Source: [Limnothrix rosea] IAM M-220
GTDB lineage: Bacteria > Cyanobacteriota > Cyanobacteriia > Cyanobacteriales > MRBY01
Assembly (NCBI RefSeq): GCF_001904615.1
Contig: NZ_MRBY01000008.1
Location: forward strand, 56,364-120,363
Length of the DNA stretch: 64,000 bases
Direction: 5' to 3'
Part shown: positions 9,553 through 18,362 of the stretch, piece by piece
How the letters are laid out: the number at the start of each line of letters is the position of its first letter
Numbering within the stretch: the first letter of the stretch is position 1
Translations under genes and position numbers: made by a program
The notes under the pieces: model-generated
Databases searched by the model: none
What the model saw: only the letters and a program-made list of their open reading frames with translations
What the model was told of the DNA's origin: nothing

Positions 9553-10020
9553 CTATTCAAAATCAAGGCGCGAAAAGAGCATTTCACCGGAAACAGCAAC
9601 TTTACCGTCCACTGTACCTGTGCCTTTCATCTTGGCGATACGCTTGGCTTTTACCGTAATCAACTCCACTGTCATAATTAGCTGATCCCCCGGCACAACA
9701 GGACGACGGAAACGCACCCCATCAATGCCAGCAAACCCAAAAAATGTATTTTCCATCCCCGGCATCTGGGTCAAAATAAAACCGCCAACCTGTGCCATCG
9801 CTTCCACCATCAGCACACCGGGCATAATCGGGTGATTGGGAATATGACCTTGGAAATGGGGCTCATTAAAGGTGATATTTTTTAGGCCAACGGCCTTTTC
9901 GCCGGGAGCATACTCAAGGATGCGATCCACGAGGGCAAAGGGGTATCGGTGTGGTAGGAATTTCTGAATCTCTTCGACGGGAATGGGCTGGGATAAAGTT
10001 CCGTTATTTTCTGTGGTCAT
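9553..10020 (-). CDS. fabZ: 3-hydroxyacyl-ACP dehydratase FabZ
   Basis: A 155-residue hot-dog-fold dehydratase that removes water from 3-hydroxyacyl-ACP in fatty acid elongation and competes with LpxA for the same acyl-ACP pool. Signature segments are [13 protein letters not shown] (catalytic His), [20 protein letters not shown] (catalytic Glu) and [19 protein letters not shown]. The length is typical. It is the first gene of the leftward fabZ-lpxA-lpxB set; 128 bp separate it from the DUF928 gene upstream. In many cyanobacteria lpxC precedes fabZ, but no lpxC is seen in this window. Confidence 0.96.
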   Translation of the reverse strand: MTTENNGTLSQPIPVEEIQKFLPHRYPFALVDRILEYAPGEKAVGLKNITFNEPHFQGHIPNHPIMPGVLMVEAMAQVGGFILTQMPGMENTFFGFAGIDGVRFRRPVVPGDQLIMTVELITVKAKRIAKMKGTGTVDGKVAVSGEMLFSRLDFE

Positions 10021-10148
10021 AGAAGCTGAGCGTAAATGACAGTCCCAAAGGGCTAATTTAGATTACTACAGATTGTTAACGCTACGGGATTCCCCCATAA
10101 ATTTACGGTAAGTATTCCGGCGATCGCCTAACGGGTCATTCTCAATTC

Positions 10149-11225
10149 TTAGCGCGGATAATCTGGCGCTTCACTAAACACGTCCAGAATGTTCTCAATC
10201 GTTTCCTTTTGGTTAAGTTCAGCAGTCAGCTCATGGTCACGAAAAATCTTTTCTAAGGACATTTCCCATAATTCTGGATGGGCTTCACGGTTGAGTGCAG
10301 CAAAATTCATGGTGTCTCCCCAAATATTGAAAAAAGCTGATAACTGAGCTAACTCCAACATTTTCTGACGTTGAACGACTGTGAGAAATGGAAATCCGAT
10401 AGATGAAAAATCAGAGGCATTCGATGATGTTGAAATTAATGTATTAAGTTGTTCATATTCTTCGTGGATCTGCATAAAATGCTGGCGTAATTCTTTTTCG
10501 ACTTTGGCGATCGCCTTCTTGTTAGAACTATCTTTGAGGCTTGAAGCAAGCTCTAAAGCGCGTTTTTGATCGAAGGATAAATATGAGCCTTCACCTTTTA
10601 GTACCTTAATTAAACTTTCTAGGGTGTTTGCATCCTTTAATAATGAAATTTGTTCTATCGTTTGTAAACGCAGCGCACCATGAATATAAGCATCTGCACT
10701 ACGGTCAAAAGAATCCATCTGCACAGTGAAATCCCACCAGTACTCTTCATCCTCTTTCAATAGGTTTTTGGGCAGTTGAATTTGGAGTAAACCACTCTCC
10801 GCCAATGGAGTTGGAATAGTTTGGGAGTGAATCAGATCGTCCTCTTCTTCGGGTTCGTTACTGCTACGCCACACAGTAAATTCTGCTTTAACATACAGAG
10901 GTCTTCTGACGGGGGCGGGAAGGTAAAACCAGAGACTTGGCTCTGTAGCTAATGTCTCAACAACATCCCCTGTCGGCAATAAAAGACGGAATAATTCCCA
11001 ATTCATTTTTTTACCGCATCGTTTCATGCCTCCTACATGTCCAGTTCCAAAGGTTGCTTCACTGCGAGCACTACTTGGCGGCACGGGAAGTATTGTGGCG
11101 ATATTGTTCTTGCTTTCCGACAAAAATTGAGAGGAAGAGGGTGTGGCGATCGCCTGTGTCAGGTTTAGACTCACACTGCAAACCAATCCGAAAGTCCCAA
11201 AAAGTAACTTTTGTTTATTCATCAT
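10149..11225 (-). CDS. DUF928 family exported protein
   Basis: A 358-residue protein of unknown function. A Sec-type signal peptide is clear at the N-terminus (KLLFGTFGLVCSVSLNLTQA followed by IATPSS), so it should be exported. The DUF928 features follow: GGMKRCGKKMNWELFRLLLP, LATEPSLWFYLPAP, AEFTVW, and IQLPKNLLKEDEEYWWDFTV. The C-terminal third is helical and includes charged stretches with little sequence identity to anything recognised. ATG 11222 is an alternative start. It lies between fabZ and the DUF2805 gene, all on the minus strand, but spacers above 100 bp argue against a tight operon. Confidence 0.78.
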   Translation of the reverse strand: MMNKQKLLFGTFGLVCSVSLNLTQAIATPSSSQFLSESKNNIATILPVPPSSARSEATFGTGHVGGMKRCGKKMNWELFRLLLPTGDVVETLATEPSLWFYLPAPVRRPLYVKAEFTVWRSSNEPEEEDDLIHSQTIPTPLAESGLLQIQLPKNLLKEDEEYWWDFTVQMDSFDRSADAYIHGALRLQTIEQISLLKDANTLESLIKVLKGEGSYLSFDQKRALELASSLKDSSNKKAIAKVEKELRQHFMQIHEEYEQLNTLISTSSNASDFSSIGFPFLTVVQRQKMLELAQLSAFFNIWGDTMNFAALNREAHPELWEMSLEKIFRDHELTAELNQKETIENILDVFSEAPDYPR

Positions 11226-11334
11226 CCCTTACCTTGTAGCTACTACTAAAACCATTCCCTTGCAGGCATGACAAATGCAATATACTGACGCAGACTTTGT
11301 TAAATCTTCAAACTAAAAAAATCACAGCACTAAA

Positions 11335-11586
11335 TTATTTTTGATCAGGACAACGGAAGCGACCTTCGATAAAAGGACGTTTTTTCGCATGCTTCGTTTT
11401 GCGACCCGTGACTCTTTTACGCCACATTTTGAAACTAGAGCGCTTCATGTAGCGACGCATGATTTCAATGGTTTCTTGTTCTTTAAAACCAAATTGCATT
11501 TCAATAGCGTCAAAGGTAGTGCGGTCTTCCCACGCCATTTCAATCACTCGGTCAATGGTTGCACTGTCTAAATTCTTGATATCCAT
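11335..11586 (-). CDS. TIGR03643/DUF2805 family small basic protein
   Basis: An 83-residue basic protein. It carries the family pattern: a helical N-terminus (DSATIDRVIEMAWEDRTTFD), AIEMQFGFKEQETIEIMRRY, and a very basic tail (KRSSFKMWRKRVTGRKTKHA). The first part looks like a helix-turn-helix of the type that reads nucleic acid, and the tail is suited to binding RNA or DNA, but no function is known to me. The nearest upstream DNA (11587 onward) ends at the rbgA-tail copy that opens the 4.3-kb insert. Confidence 0.72.
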   Translation of the reverse strand: MDIKNLDSATIDRVIEMAWEDRTTFDAIEMQFGFKEQETIEIMRRYMKRSSFKMWRKRVTGRKTKHAKKRPFIEGRFRCPDQK

Positions 11587-12012
11587 GTTTTCGTCTGGCT
11601 AAATTTGTCACAGTCATTAACTTGAGTCAATTAACTTAACGCAAAATCCACCGAAAAAGTTATACAGGTAACTCTAATGGAATCGGGCCTAGGTTACCTT
11701 TACGAAAGTCGTTTAGTAAGGTGACTGCGCCGCATTTCTTGTCTCATTGAACACGGCGATCGCCAAAAATATTCAATACCTCATACACCACCTAAAAAAT
11801 TGTCAAACACACTTGCCTTTGGCAGACAGTCACCATGTGAGAGAACCTTCAAAACCATTACAATTTCATGCCAAATTTTCACTTCATCTTATCTTTGCCA
11901 AATGTTTATCTTACCTTTGCAGAGTTATCGACTTCACAAACAAATTAGCACTTACGTATGTTTTGGGCAGTGCCACAATATGTAGTAACAGCCTTCGTAA
12001 GTATTACTGACA
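11587..12012. other. Intergenic region holding the rbgA-tail copy and the insert leader
   Basis: This 426-bp spacer contains the copied rbgA 3' end (11660-11764). Beyond it are 250 bp that should hold the promoter of the large dehydrogenase/LamG gene. In that gene's frame a TAA at 11998 sits 15 bp before the ATG, so the coding region cannot extend upstream. Short frames at 11747-12010 have no recognisable sequence and are not called. Confidence 0.65.
11660..11764 (-). pseudogene. Copied 3' end of rbgA (35 codons, gapless), outer border of the 4.3-kb insert
   Basis: Read on the minus strand this translates as GDRRVQ-stop-DKKCGAVTLL... to ...LGPIPLELPV-stop. It aligns without gaps to the last 35 codons of intact RbgA (16052-16156), which read GEHRFQGDKERGAVTLL... 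to ...PLELPT. The inner 67 bp (11667-11733) are identical to 16059-16125, while the outer 31 bp match at only about 18 positions. The copy begins exactly at a HIP1 site (11755-11764) that the intact gene lacks, and an in-frame stop shows it is not functional. It has the same orientation as rbgA, so the two form direct repeats around the insert. Confidence 0.85.
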
Positions 12013-15000
12013 ATGGACAACCACCAACATTCACATAACTCCGACCACAACTCCGATCACAACAATTCATCTGGAGAGTTTATTGATACCCAAGTAGCTG
12101 GTGGTTTAGTGCTGCCCACAGATATGGCTTTTCTGCCAGATGGTCGCATGCTGGTTATCGAGAAAAGTGGATTAATCAAGATTTTTGAAGATCCAACAGT
12201 TCCGAATAGTAATACTGAAATATACATGGATCTAAGCGATCAAGTTTTTGACGATAAAGAGCGGGGCTTACTAGCCATTGAACTTGATCCGAACTTTGAA
12301 ACAAATGGCCACTTTTATCTCTTCTACACCAATAGTGATGAGAGTAGAACAACCGTTTCACGCTTCCAACACGTAGAAAATAGCGGTGGTGTATCCAGTC
12401 GAGGCGAAATAGGTAACGAAACTGTCCTGTGGCAGGAACATGACATTGTCTCTAGCTGTTGCCATCAGGGGGGAGGCCTAGCGATTGCCTATGAACCCAT
12501 TGATGGAAATGATCCTAGCCCTTATAAAATTTACATCACTGTCGGAGAAGAGTTTGATGGGCCGAAGTCGCAAGATTTGACCCACGATGATGGAAAAGTC
12601 CACCGCATTAATCTAACGGATGGTTCTATTCCCGCTGATAATCCTTACTATGAGGCAGCAACAGCAGGGAGCTACACACCGGAAATTGACACAAGTTCTG
12701 CCGCCAATTCCGCAGGCATTTTACAAACTATTTATTCCTACGGTCTACGTAATCCTTTTAGAGCTTCTTACGACCAAGAATCTGAGACTTTATTTATCGG
12801 GGAAGTGGGGGGCAACAATAATCGGACAGCTCAAGAAGATATCCATATTGCAGCTCCTGGTGCAAACCATGGGTGGCCAGCTTATGAAGGATTTTTTAAC
12901 CCCACAAATGATCCCGGTAATCCCCTTCATAGTTACCCTCATCTAAATGGTCCCGGACAAGGTGCAGTACCGTACTTTGGGGCGAACGGGGCTTCTGTGA
13001 CAGGGGGCTTAGTTTATCGCGGTACAGATTTTCCTGAGGAATATCAAGGGGCATATTTTTATGGGGATTGGGTTCGGAACTGGATTCGTTATCTAGAGCT
13101 AGACTACTCTGGCGATCGCCCCGTTGTCGTTCAAGACAACTTTTTTAAAAACGCAACAGGTCAAGTACTAGCCTTCGAAGAAGGTCCCGATGGCGCTCTT
13201 TACTACATCACCACCTTTCAGACGGGTAATATTTTTACATTTCAAGGAGCTGTCAACCGCTTAGATTGGAGTCAAGGCAACTCCGCCCCAGCCGGAGCAG
13301 GCATTATCCTAACCCCAGAAGAATTAGAAAGCCCTGTCGTTAACCACACAGTAACCTTTGAGGCTGATGTCATTGATCCAGATGGAGATGCTTTAAGTTA
13401 TCTATGGTCTTTTGGGGACGGCATCGACTTTGACGGAGACGGCGTTGGTGACACAGCCACATCAACAGACCCCAACCCAACCTACACCTATACCGAAAAA
13501 GGTCAATACACTGTTGAGCTTGTGGTTACCGATGAAAATGGAGCCGCCACAGTATTCGACTCAAAAACCATTATTGTCGGTCAAAGACCAGAAGTAACCA
13601 TTGCCACACCTTTAGAAGGTGGACTTTTCCGGGCAGGCGAAACCTTGACCTTCACTGGCAGTGCCATCGACCCAGAAGATGGAGTGTTATCAGATGATAA
13701 CGTCGTATGGTCAGCTATTTTCTTACACAACGAACATACCCATCCGGGCATTAGTGGTGTACCGAATCAAACAGGTGGTGTGACATTTACCATTGAAGAC
13801 TTTGGTCACGATTATAGCTCCGATACAGGCTACGAAGTCTTTCTCACAGCTACAGATAGTGACGGTATCAGCACCACCCAGTCAGTAATTATTCGCCCCG
13901 AAAAAGTGGACGTAACTTTTGATGCCCCCATTGACAACTATCTTTTCTCCTTAGATGGTCTCACTCGCCTGGGGGACTTTACTCACGACACTGTTATTAA
14001 TTTTAACCACACTATTGAAGCCCAATATAGCTATGTTTATCAGGGCTTTGAATATACCTTCTCCCATTGGGAAGATGATCCAACAAATACTAACCCTGTC
14101 CGTGAATTTATAGTTCCAGAACAAGATGTCACATTTCGACCAGTTTACGAACAAGGTGACTTTGTCGATAATGCTCTAGCTCTAAATGGGACTGGAGGGA
14201 TTGCTGTCCCGAATCTCGTAGTAGGACAGGATGTTGGTGATTTCACCGTAGAAGCATGGGTGAAGTTTGCGCCAAATAATCCCGTTAATAATATTGATGG
14301 GTTAATCAGCTCAGGTACTTTTAGCAGTGGCAATGATTTAAACTTTCACGCCGGTAAATTTCGTCTTTTTAGCTCAACGAGTGGAGATGTAATTATCGCG
14401 AATCATCAAAGTGAAGCTGATGTGTGGACTCACTATGCGATCGCCCGAGAAAACGGCGTAATGAAAATCTACGTCAATGGCCAACTCGATCAATCCCAAA
14501 CAACAACCTGGGTAGACCCTTTAGTCATTGACAACATCGGTACCGGTGTTCAATCAGCTGGCCTCAATGGTGAGTTGGATGAGCTACGTATCTGGTCGAT
14601 TGCCCGTTCCCAAGCTGAGATTGCAGCCAATATGGAACAGGGCATTGCCAGTGATACTAGTGGTTTGGAGCGTTACTACCAGTTTGACGGCGGCATCATT
14701 GATGTTACAGGCAATTCTAATTCCGTACCTCTCCCCAGCTCTGCTCAGTTAGTGCCATCAACAATACCCATCATCTCTGAACCTATCGGTAACTTATCTC
14801 CCATTGCTGTCGATGACGAAGCCACTGTCCTCGCTAACAGCACCACCCATCTTCACATCCTTGATAACGACTCTGACCCTGATGGCACCATCAACCCTCA
14901 AGTTGTTGAAATTCTTGATGGGCCTAGCCATGGCACCTTGGAGATGATGGATACCCAAGCAGAACTCGACGAGCGAAACAAAGGGCCTCATCACTTCGGG

Positions 15001-15744
15001 CATGCTGAATATACACCCACCACTGACTTTACTGGTGTCGATACTTTTACTTATCGCGTTCAAGATGATGAAGGTGCTTGGTCTAATCCTGCTACCGTCA
15101 CTGTCACTGTAGAATCTGACACTCCTTTACCCACACCAAACCAAGCACTTTCCCTTAACGGCCGTGGTGGTGTCGATATCGATGACCTCACTTTATCTGG
15201 CGACTTCACCATCGAATCTTGGGTCAAATTCACTGAAGGTCAATCTATTAACAATAAAGATGCTCTCGTTAGCTCAGGAACCTTTGGTGATGGTAATGAC
15301 TTAAACTTCCACGCTGGTAAAGCTCGTCTCTACAGTTCTAGTTACAGCAACTATGATCCTGTTATTGCCAACCAATCTTCCACAACTGGGGAATGGCAGC
15401 ACTATGCTTTTGTTCGAGAAGCGGGCATTACGCAAATCTATATTGATGGTGTTTTGGATGCTACATCTTCTGATACTTGGACTGATGATTTCCTCGTCGA
15501 TTACATTGGTACTGGTGTTCAATCCAGAGGTCTAGATGGCGCATTAGATGAACTTCGTATTTGGTCGATTGCCCGTTCCCAAGCTGAGATTGCAGCCAAT
15601 ATGGAACAGGGCATTGCCAGTGATACTAGTGGTTTGGAGCGTTATTACCAGTTTGACGGCGGCATCATTGATGTTACGGGCAATTCTAGTCCTGCGCCTT
15701 TACCCAGCTCTGCTGAGTTGGTTGATTCTACGGCCTGGCTCTAG
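12013..15744 (+). CDS. Large PQQ-type sugar dehydrogenase-like protein with PKD and two LamG domains
   Basis: A 1243-residue multidomain protein. Residues about 20-410 are a glucose/sorbosone-dehydrogenase-type beta propeller (VLPTDMAFLPDGRMLVIEKS, ERGLLAIELDPNF, QGGGLAIAYEP, YGLRNPFRASYD, GPDGALYYI). Then come a PKD domain (about 425-510; YLWSFGDG), a second Ig-like segment, a LamG-type domain (about 715-900), a tandem-95/cadherin-like domain (about 920-1025; AVDDEATV, ILDNDSDPDG) and a second LamG domain to the end. Ca-binding-like DxDGDG motifs recur. Such architectures are usually surface or secreted, yet no signal peptide, RTX repeats or sorting tail is seen; the N-terminus is His/Asp/Asn-rich. 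The start is fixed by a stop 15 bp upstream. It is the only gene of the rbgA-tail-flanked insert. Confidence 0.85.
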   Translation: MDNHQHSHNSDHNSDHNNSSGEFIDTQVAGGLVLPTDMAFLPDGRMLVIEKSGLIKIFEDPTVPNSNTEIYMDLSDQVFDDKERGLLAIELDPNFETNGHFYLFYTNSDESRTTVSRFQHVENSGGVSSRGEIGNETVLWQEHDIVSSCCHQGGGLAIAYEPIDGNDPSPYKIYITVGEEFDGPKSQDLTHDDGKVHRINLTDGSIPADNPYYEAATAGSYTPEIDTSSAANSAGILQTIYSYGLRNPFRASYDQESETLFIGEVGGNNNRTAQEDIHIAAPGANHGWPAYEGFFNPTNDPGNPLHSYPHLNGPGQGAVPYFGANGASVTGGLVYRGTDFPEEYQGAYFYGDWVRNWIRYLELDYSGDRPVVVQDNFFKNATGQVLAFEEGPDGALYYITTFQTGNIFTFQGAVNRLDWSQGNSAPAGAGIILTPEELESPVVNHTVTFEADVIDPDGDALSYLWSFGDGIDFDGDGVGDTATSTDPNPTYTYTEKGQYTVELVVTDENGAATVFDSKTIIVGQRPEVTIATPLEGGLFRAGETLTFTGSAIDPEDGVLSDDNVVWSAIFLHNEHTHPGISGVPNQTGGVTFTIEDFGHDYSSDTGYEVFLTATDSDGISTTQSVIIRPEKVDVTFDAPIDNYLFSLDGLTRLGDFTHDTVINFNHTIEAQYSYVYQGFEYTFSHWEDDPTNTNPVREFIVPEQDVTFRPVYEQGDFVDNALALNGTGGIAVPNLVVGQDVGDFTVEAWVKFAPNNPVNNIDGLISSGTFSSGNDLNFHAGKFRLFSSTSGDVIIANHQSEADVWTHYAIARENGVMKIYVNGQLDQSQTTTWVDPLVIDNIGTGVQSAGLNGELDELRIWSIARSQAEIAANMEQGIASDTSGLERYYQFDGGIIDVTGNSNSVPLPSSAQLVPSTIPIISEPIGNLSPIAVDDEATVLANSTTHLHILDNDSDPDGTINPQVVEILDGPSHGTLEMMDTQAELDERNKGPHHFGHAEYTPTTDFTGVDTFTYRVQDDEGAWSNPATVTVTVESDTPLPTPNQALSLNGRGGVDIDDLTLSGDFTIESWVKFTEGQSINNKDALVSSGTFGDGNDLNFHAGKARLYSSSYSNYDPVIANQSSTTGEWQHYAFVREAGITQIYIDGVLDATSSDTWTDDFLVDYIGTGVQSRGLDGALDELRIWSIARSQAEIAANMEQGIASDTSGLERYYQFDGGIIDVTGNSSPAPLPSSAELVDSTAWL
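14593..15688 (+). repeat. Internal 127-bp direct repeat in the two LamG domains (14593-14719 and 15562-15688)
   Basis: The two segments encode the same stretch (starting WSIARSQAEIAANMEQGIAS) and differ by only 2 of 127 bases by eye, while DNA on either side of them is much more diverged. That indicates recent duplication or gene conversion between the LamG domains. Recombination between them would delete 969 bp in frame and remove one LamG plus the cadherin-like domain. Confidence 0.85.
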
Positions 15745-16051
15745 TAAGAATTTCTGGTCTATGACAAGTTCTAAACTTTAACTGAATGGCTATGGGGATA
15801 TTCGCCTAACATTTACAGTGACTCGGATACGACTACTTTTACTAACTTCACGGTGGTAGAAGTATGGGAATTGCGAATAAGGATGAAAAAAACTCACTCT
15901 TGGGAGAAGCTAGGGGTGGGTTCTCCATGGGCTGCGCAATCTACCGAAACTCTTTCTGCTCTTCGAGCACCTTATCCGGGGAAGGATTAAAGTTCTTTAT
16001 TGTTTAATCGCAATTACTATAATTGTTTTTGTTAAAGATTTGGGGCATTAG
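15745..16051. other. Spacer at the rbgA side of the insert, no gene called
   Basis: A 307-bp spacer between the large dehydrogenase gene and the rbgA stop. It continues in the dehydrogenase frame after its stop codons with about 70 open codons (WLWGYSPNIYSDSDTTTF...), possibly a worn remnant of another domain. Bases about 15895-15930 (GGGAGAAGCTAGGGGTGGG) resemble 16945-16975, a GGAGG...TAGGGGCGGG element, suggesting another dispersed intergenic sequence. No transposase or integrase is visible. Confidence 0.55.
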
Positions 16052-16888
16052 TCAAGTGGGTAACTCTAATGGAATCGGGCCTAGGTTACCTTTACGAAAG
16101 TCGTTTAGTAAGGTGACTGCGCCGCGCTCTTTGTCGCCCTGAAAGCGATGTTCTCCTAGGGCAATGATGTAGTCTTCGCCAGACATTTCTGTGGGGTCAA
16201 GATCGTAGCGATCGCCTAAGACTTGTCCAAAATTTAGCGCTACTAAATGTTCTACGAGGGCTTGGGCGACCAATTCATTGTCGTAGGATGCTGCGCCAAT
16301 ATCTTCGCAAATGGCGAGTTTTACGGCATTAGCTTGGTCGTCTAGTTTCCACGGAATCACACCGGGCGCATCGAGCATTTCGATCTGATCAGAAATTCTT
16401 ACCCAGCGTAATTGCTTGGTAATCCCGGCTTTACGGGCACTAGCTACGACTTTTTTGCCGACGAGACGATTAATCAGGGCTGATTTGCCGACGTTTGGTA
16501 ATCCCATCACCACGGCTCTAACGGGACGGGGTTTCATGCCGCGGGAAATCCGGCGATCGTTCATGGCTTTACCCGCAATTTGGGCGGCTTTAATCACGCC
16601 TTTTACGCCTTTGCCTTGACGCGCATCGGTAAAGACAGGTTGGAGTTTTTGCTCTTGATACCAATCTCGCCATTGGGTGAGGGTTTCGCTGGGAATCATA
16701 TCTCGACGGTTAACTACAATTACCCTCGGTTTGTCTTGCACCCATTCGTCAAATTGGGGGTGGTGGGACGCAAAGGGGATGCGGGCATCGAGTACTTCTA
16801 AGACCACATCAACGCGATTGAGTTGTTCTTTGAGTTGGCGTTCGGCTTTGGCGATATGTCCGGGATACCACTGGATCGGCTGGGGCAT
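16052..16888 (-). CDS. rbgA: Ribosome biogenesis GTPase (YlqF/RbgA family)
   Basis: A 278-residue circularly permuted GTPase needed for late assembly of the large ribosomal subunit. The motif order is permuted as expected: G4 as NRRDM (about residue 60), then G1 GLPNVGKSALINRL (about 128), then G3 DAPGVI (about 173). The N-terminus IQWYPGHIAKAE is typical of the family. The length is normal and the gene appears intact. Its last 67 bp inside the 3' end (16059-16125) are identical to a second copy at 11667-11733, so its stop codon marks one edge of the 4.3-kb insert. Confidence 0.93.
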   Translation of the reverse strand: MPQPIQWYPGHIAKAERQLKEQLNRVDVVLEVLDARIPFASHHPQFDEWVQDKPRVIVVNRRDMIPSETLTQWRDWYQEQKLQPVFTDARQGKGVKGVIKAAQIAGKAMNDRRISRGMKPRPVRAVVMGLPNVGKSALINRLVGKKVVASARKAGITKQLRWVRISDQIEMLDAPGVIPWKLDDQANAVKLAICEDIGAASYDNELVAQALVEHLVALNFGQVLGDRYDLDPTEMSGEDYIIALGEHRFQGDKERGAVTLLNDFRKGNLGPIPLELPT

Positions 16889-16993
16889 GGGTCTAAACTG
16901 AGGTGATTGTTTCTAGATTGCTTGGGTAAACCACCAAAATTCTCCTTGTAGGAGGGATTAGGGGCGGGTTCTTTGTGAGTCCAATAACCAACT

Positions 16994-17032
16994 GAAACCC
17001 CTTCCGCCTTCGGCACCTTCCCCAAGGAAGGA
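16994..17032 (-). repeat. Dispersed intergenic repeat A, copy 2 (inverted)
   Basis: Identical in reverse complement to 3290-3328. It sits between the rbgA start and the end of the glycosidase gene. Confidence 0.75.
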
Positions 17033-17105
17033 TGTTTACTTAATACTGAATCTGCTTTTGCAAGAACTCTAATGTAACCTACTGGTTGGTCTTCGTAGCA
17101 AATCT

Positions 17106-18023
17106 TCAGGGTAATGGCTCGGCAAAAATCAGGAGATACCCGGCTAGGGGGCGACGGTTACGGATACCTGTATGGGCAGTAATGTTTTTTGCGTCTTTGC
17201 CAATTAATAGGTGCGTTGCATCGCCGCTGTCTACCATTGCGCCGTCTTGTACGCCAAGGGCGATCGCCATTTCGACCATGCCGGCATCGGTAATTTCTTC
17301 AAAGGCAATTAAGTAAAGATATTTATTGGTGTTATCGATGCCCATAAAGGTGCGGGGAATGGGATCGGCAAAACCACTCATTGCGCCGGGACGGGCTTGC
17401 CCTTCAGAAATGGACACTCCCTGTACTCCAATGCCTAAAACTGCGGTTTGTAATATTTCTGTTGTTGGTGGCTTATTGGTTTCTATGCGGGCGTTACCGG
17501 CTTTATCCCACCACAATAAATAGCTATGTTTGTGCTGGTGACTTGCTTGACCATCAATCACTAAAGTCTCAAGGGTCGTAACGGCATTGCCGGGGATTGA
17601 GCGCCAAATTTGGTGGGGGGTATAGCGGGTGGTATTTACAAAAATCGAGGGTTGCTGTCGCTGTAATGCCCAATCGGCAAGGGTTAGTTTAAATAGGCGA
17701 TCGCCTTCTGTTTGGTTCCACGGTTCGGCGGGTAAAGGAAAATCTGGCTCACGGTGTTGCATCTCCAAACCCGGCGTATCCCACTGCACTCGTACCGCCA
17801 TCATGCGACCTTTCCCAAGGTTGTCCGGTATTTCGGTCACTAATAAATCAACGCCTTGGTAAATTGGTTGCCAATCTTCCGTTAGGGCTGGTCGTAAGCT
17901 GCGTAATCCGGCGATCGCCCCCAAGACCAACAAACAAGATACACCGCTAATACCCAGTAACCAAGAACGCCAATGTTTTTTTGCATTAGGTTTCGGAGAT
18001 ATTTTTTGGGGTGATTTGAGCAT
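17106..18023 (-). CDS. Phosphodiester glycosidase family protein (NAGPA/DUF2233)
   Basis: A 305-residue protein with an N-terminal membrane anchor or uncleaved signal (residues about 20-42, WLLGISGVSCLLVLGAIAGL) and one phosphodiester glycosidase domain. The domain ends in the family's typical MVDSGDATHLL segment, with FMGIDNTNKYLYLIAFEE before it and the terminal RPLAGYLLIFAE. Relatives hydrolyse sugar-phosphodiester linkages outside the cytoplasm; the bacterial substrates are largely unknown. It is a single leftward gene between tRNA-Thr and rbgA. Confidence 0.75.
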   Translation of the reverse strand: MLKSPQKISPKPNAKKHWRSWLLGISGVSCLLVLGAIAGLRSLRPALTEDWQPIYQGVDLLVTEIPDNLGKGRMMAVRVQWDTPGLEMQHREPDFPLPAEPWNQTEGDRLFKLTLADWALQRQQPSIFVNTTRYTPHQIWRSIPGNAVTTLETLVIDGQASHQHKHSYLLWWDKAGNARIETNKPPTTEILQTAVLGIGVQGVSISEGQARPGAMSGFADPIPRTFMGIDNTNKYLYLIAFEEITDAGMVEMAIALGVQDGAMVDSGDATHLLIGKDAKNITAHTGIRNRRPLAGYLLIFAEPLP

Positions 18024-18145
18024 AAATTTCGCGACCGTGAGATGATTCCATCACTCTGAAAATCTTACTTTTTCCACTCCAGAAAAAAATAAAATCCTTT
18101 ACCTGACCAATCCGGTCATGCTGCAAGTATTTTAAGTTATGCCAA

Positions 18146-18217
<72 letters not shown>

Positions 18218-18258
18218 AATTTTTCTGGATATTGATTTTACTATACTTTTTCAAGAGA

Positions 18259-18337
18259 CTAACTGATTCGGTCTTTTAGTTTGGTGCGGGGTCGAGTCGC
18301 TGTTTGGGGATTTTGCTCTTTGTGGAGGGCGATCGCC
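18259..18337 (-). pseudogene. Copied 3' end of the glycosyltransferase-TPR gene
   Basis: On the minus strand this reads AIALHKEQNPQTATRPRTKLKDRIS-stop. It matches the end of the glycosyltransferase-TPR protein (AIALHEEQNPQEAAKLRAKL then KDLFSEAF-stop at 18725-18812), the copy ending three codons earlier. Both the copy and the gene tail begin at a HIP1 site (18328-18337 and 18803-18812). The orientation is the same, and the thioredoxin gene lies exactly between the two. It has no start codon and is not a gene. Confidence 0.8.
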
Positions 18338-18362
18338 ACTCATGATAGATAAAAAAATTAGG

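Noticed and set aside
11747..12010. 87-codon plus-strand frame upstream of the large dehydrogenase gene
   Set aside because: No recognisable sequence pattern, a competing frame of similar length overlaps it, and part lies in the rbgA-tail copy.
12013..16051. Transposon or integrative element with its own recombinase in the rbgA insert
   Set aside because: Both strands were read and no transposase, integrase or inverted terminal repeats are present; only the direct rbgA tails frame it.
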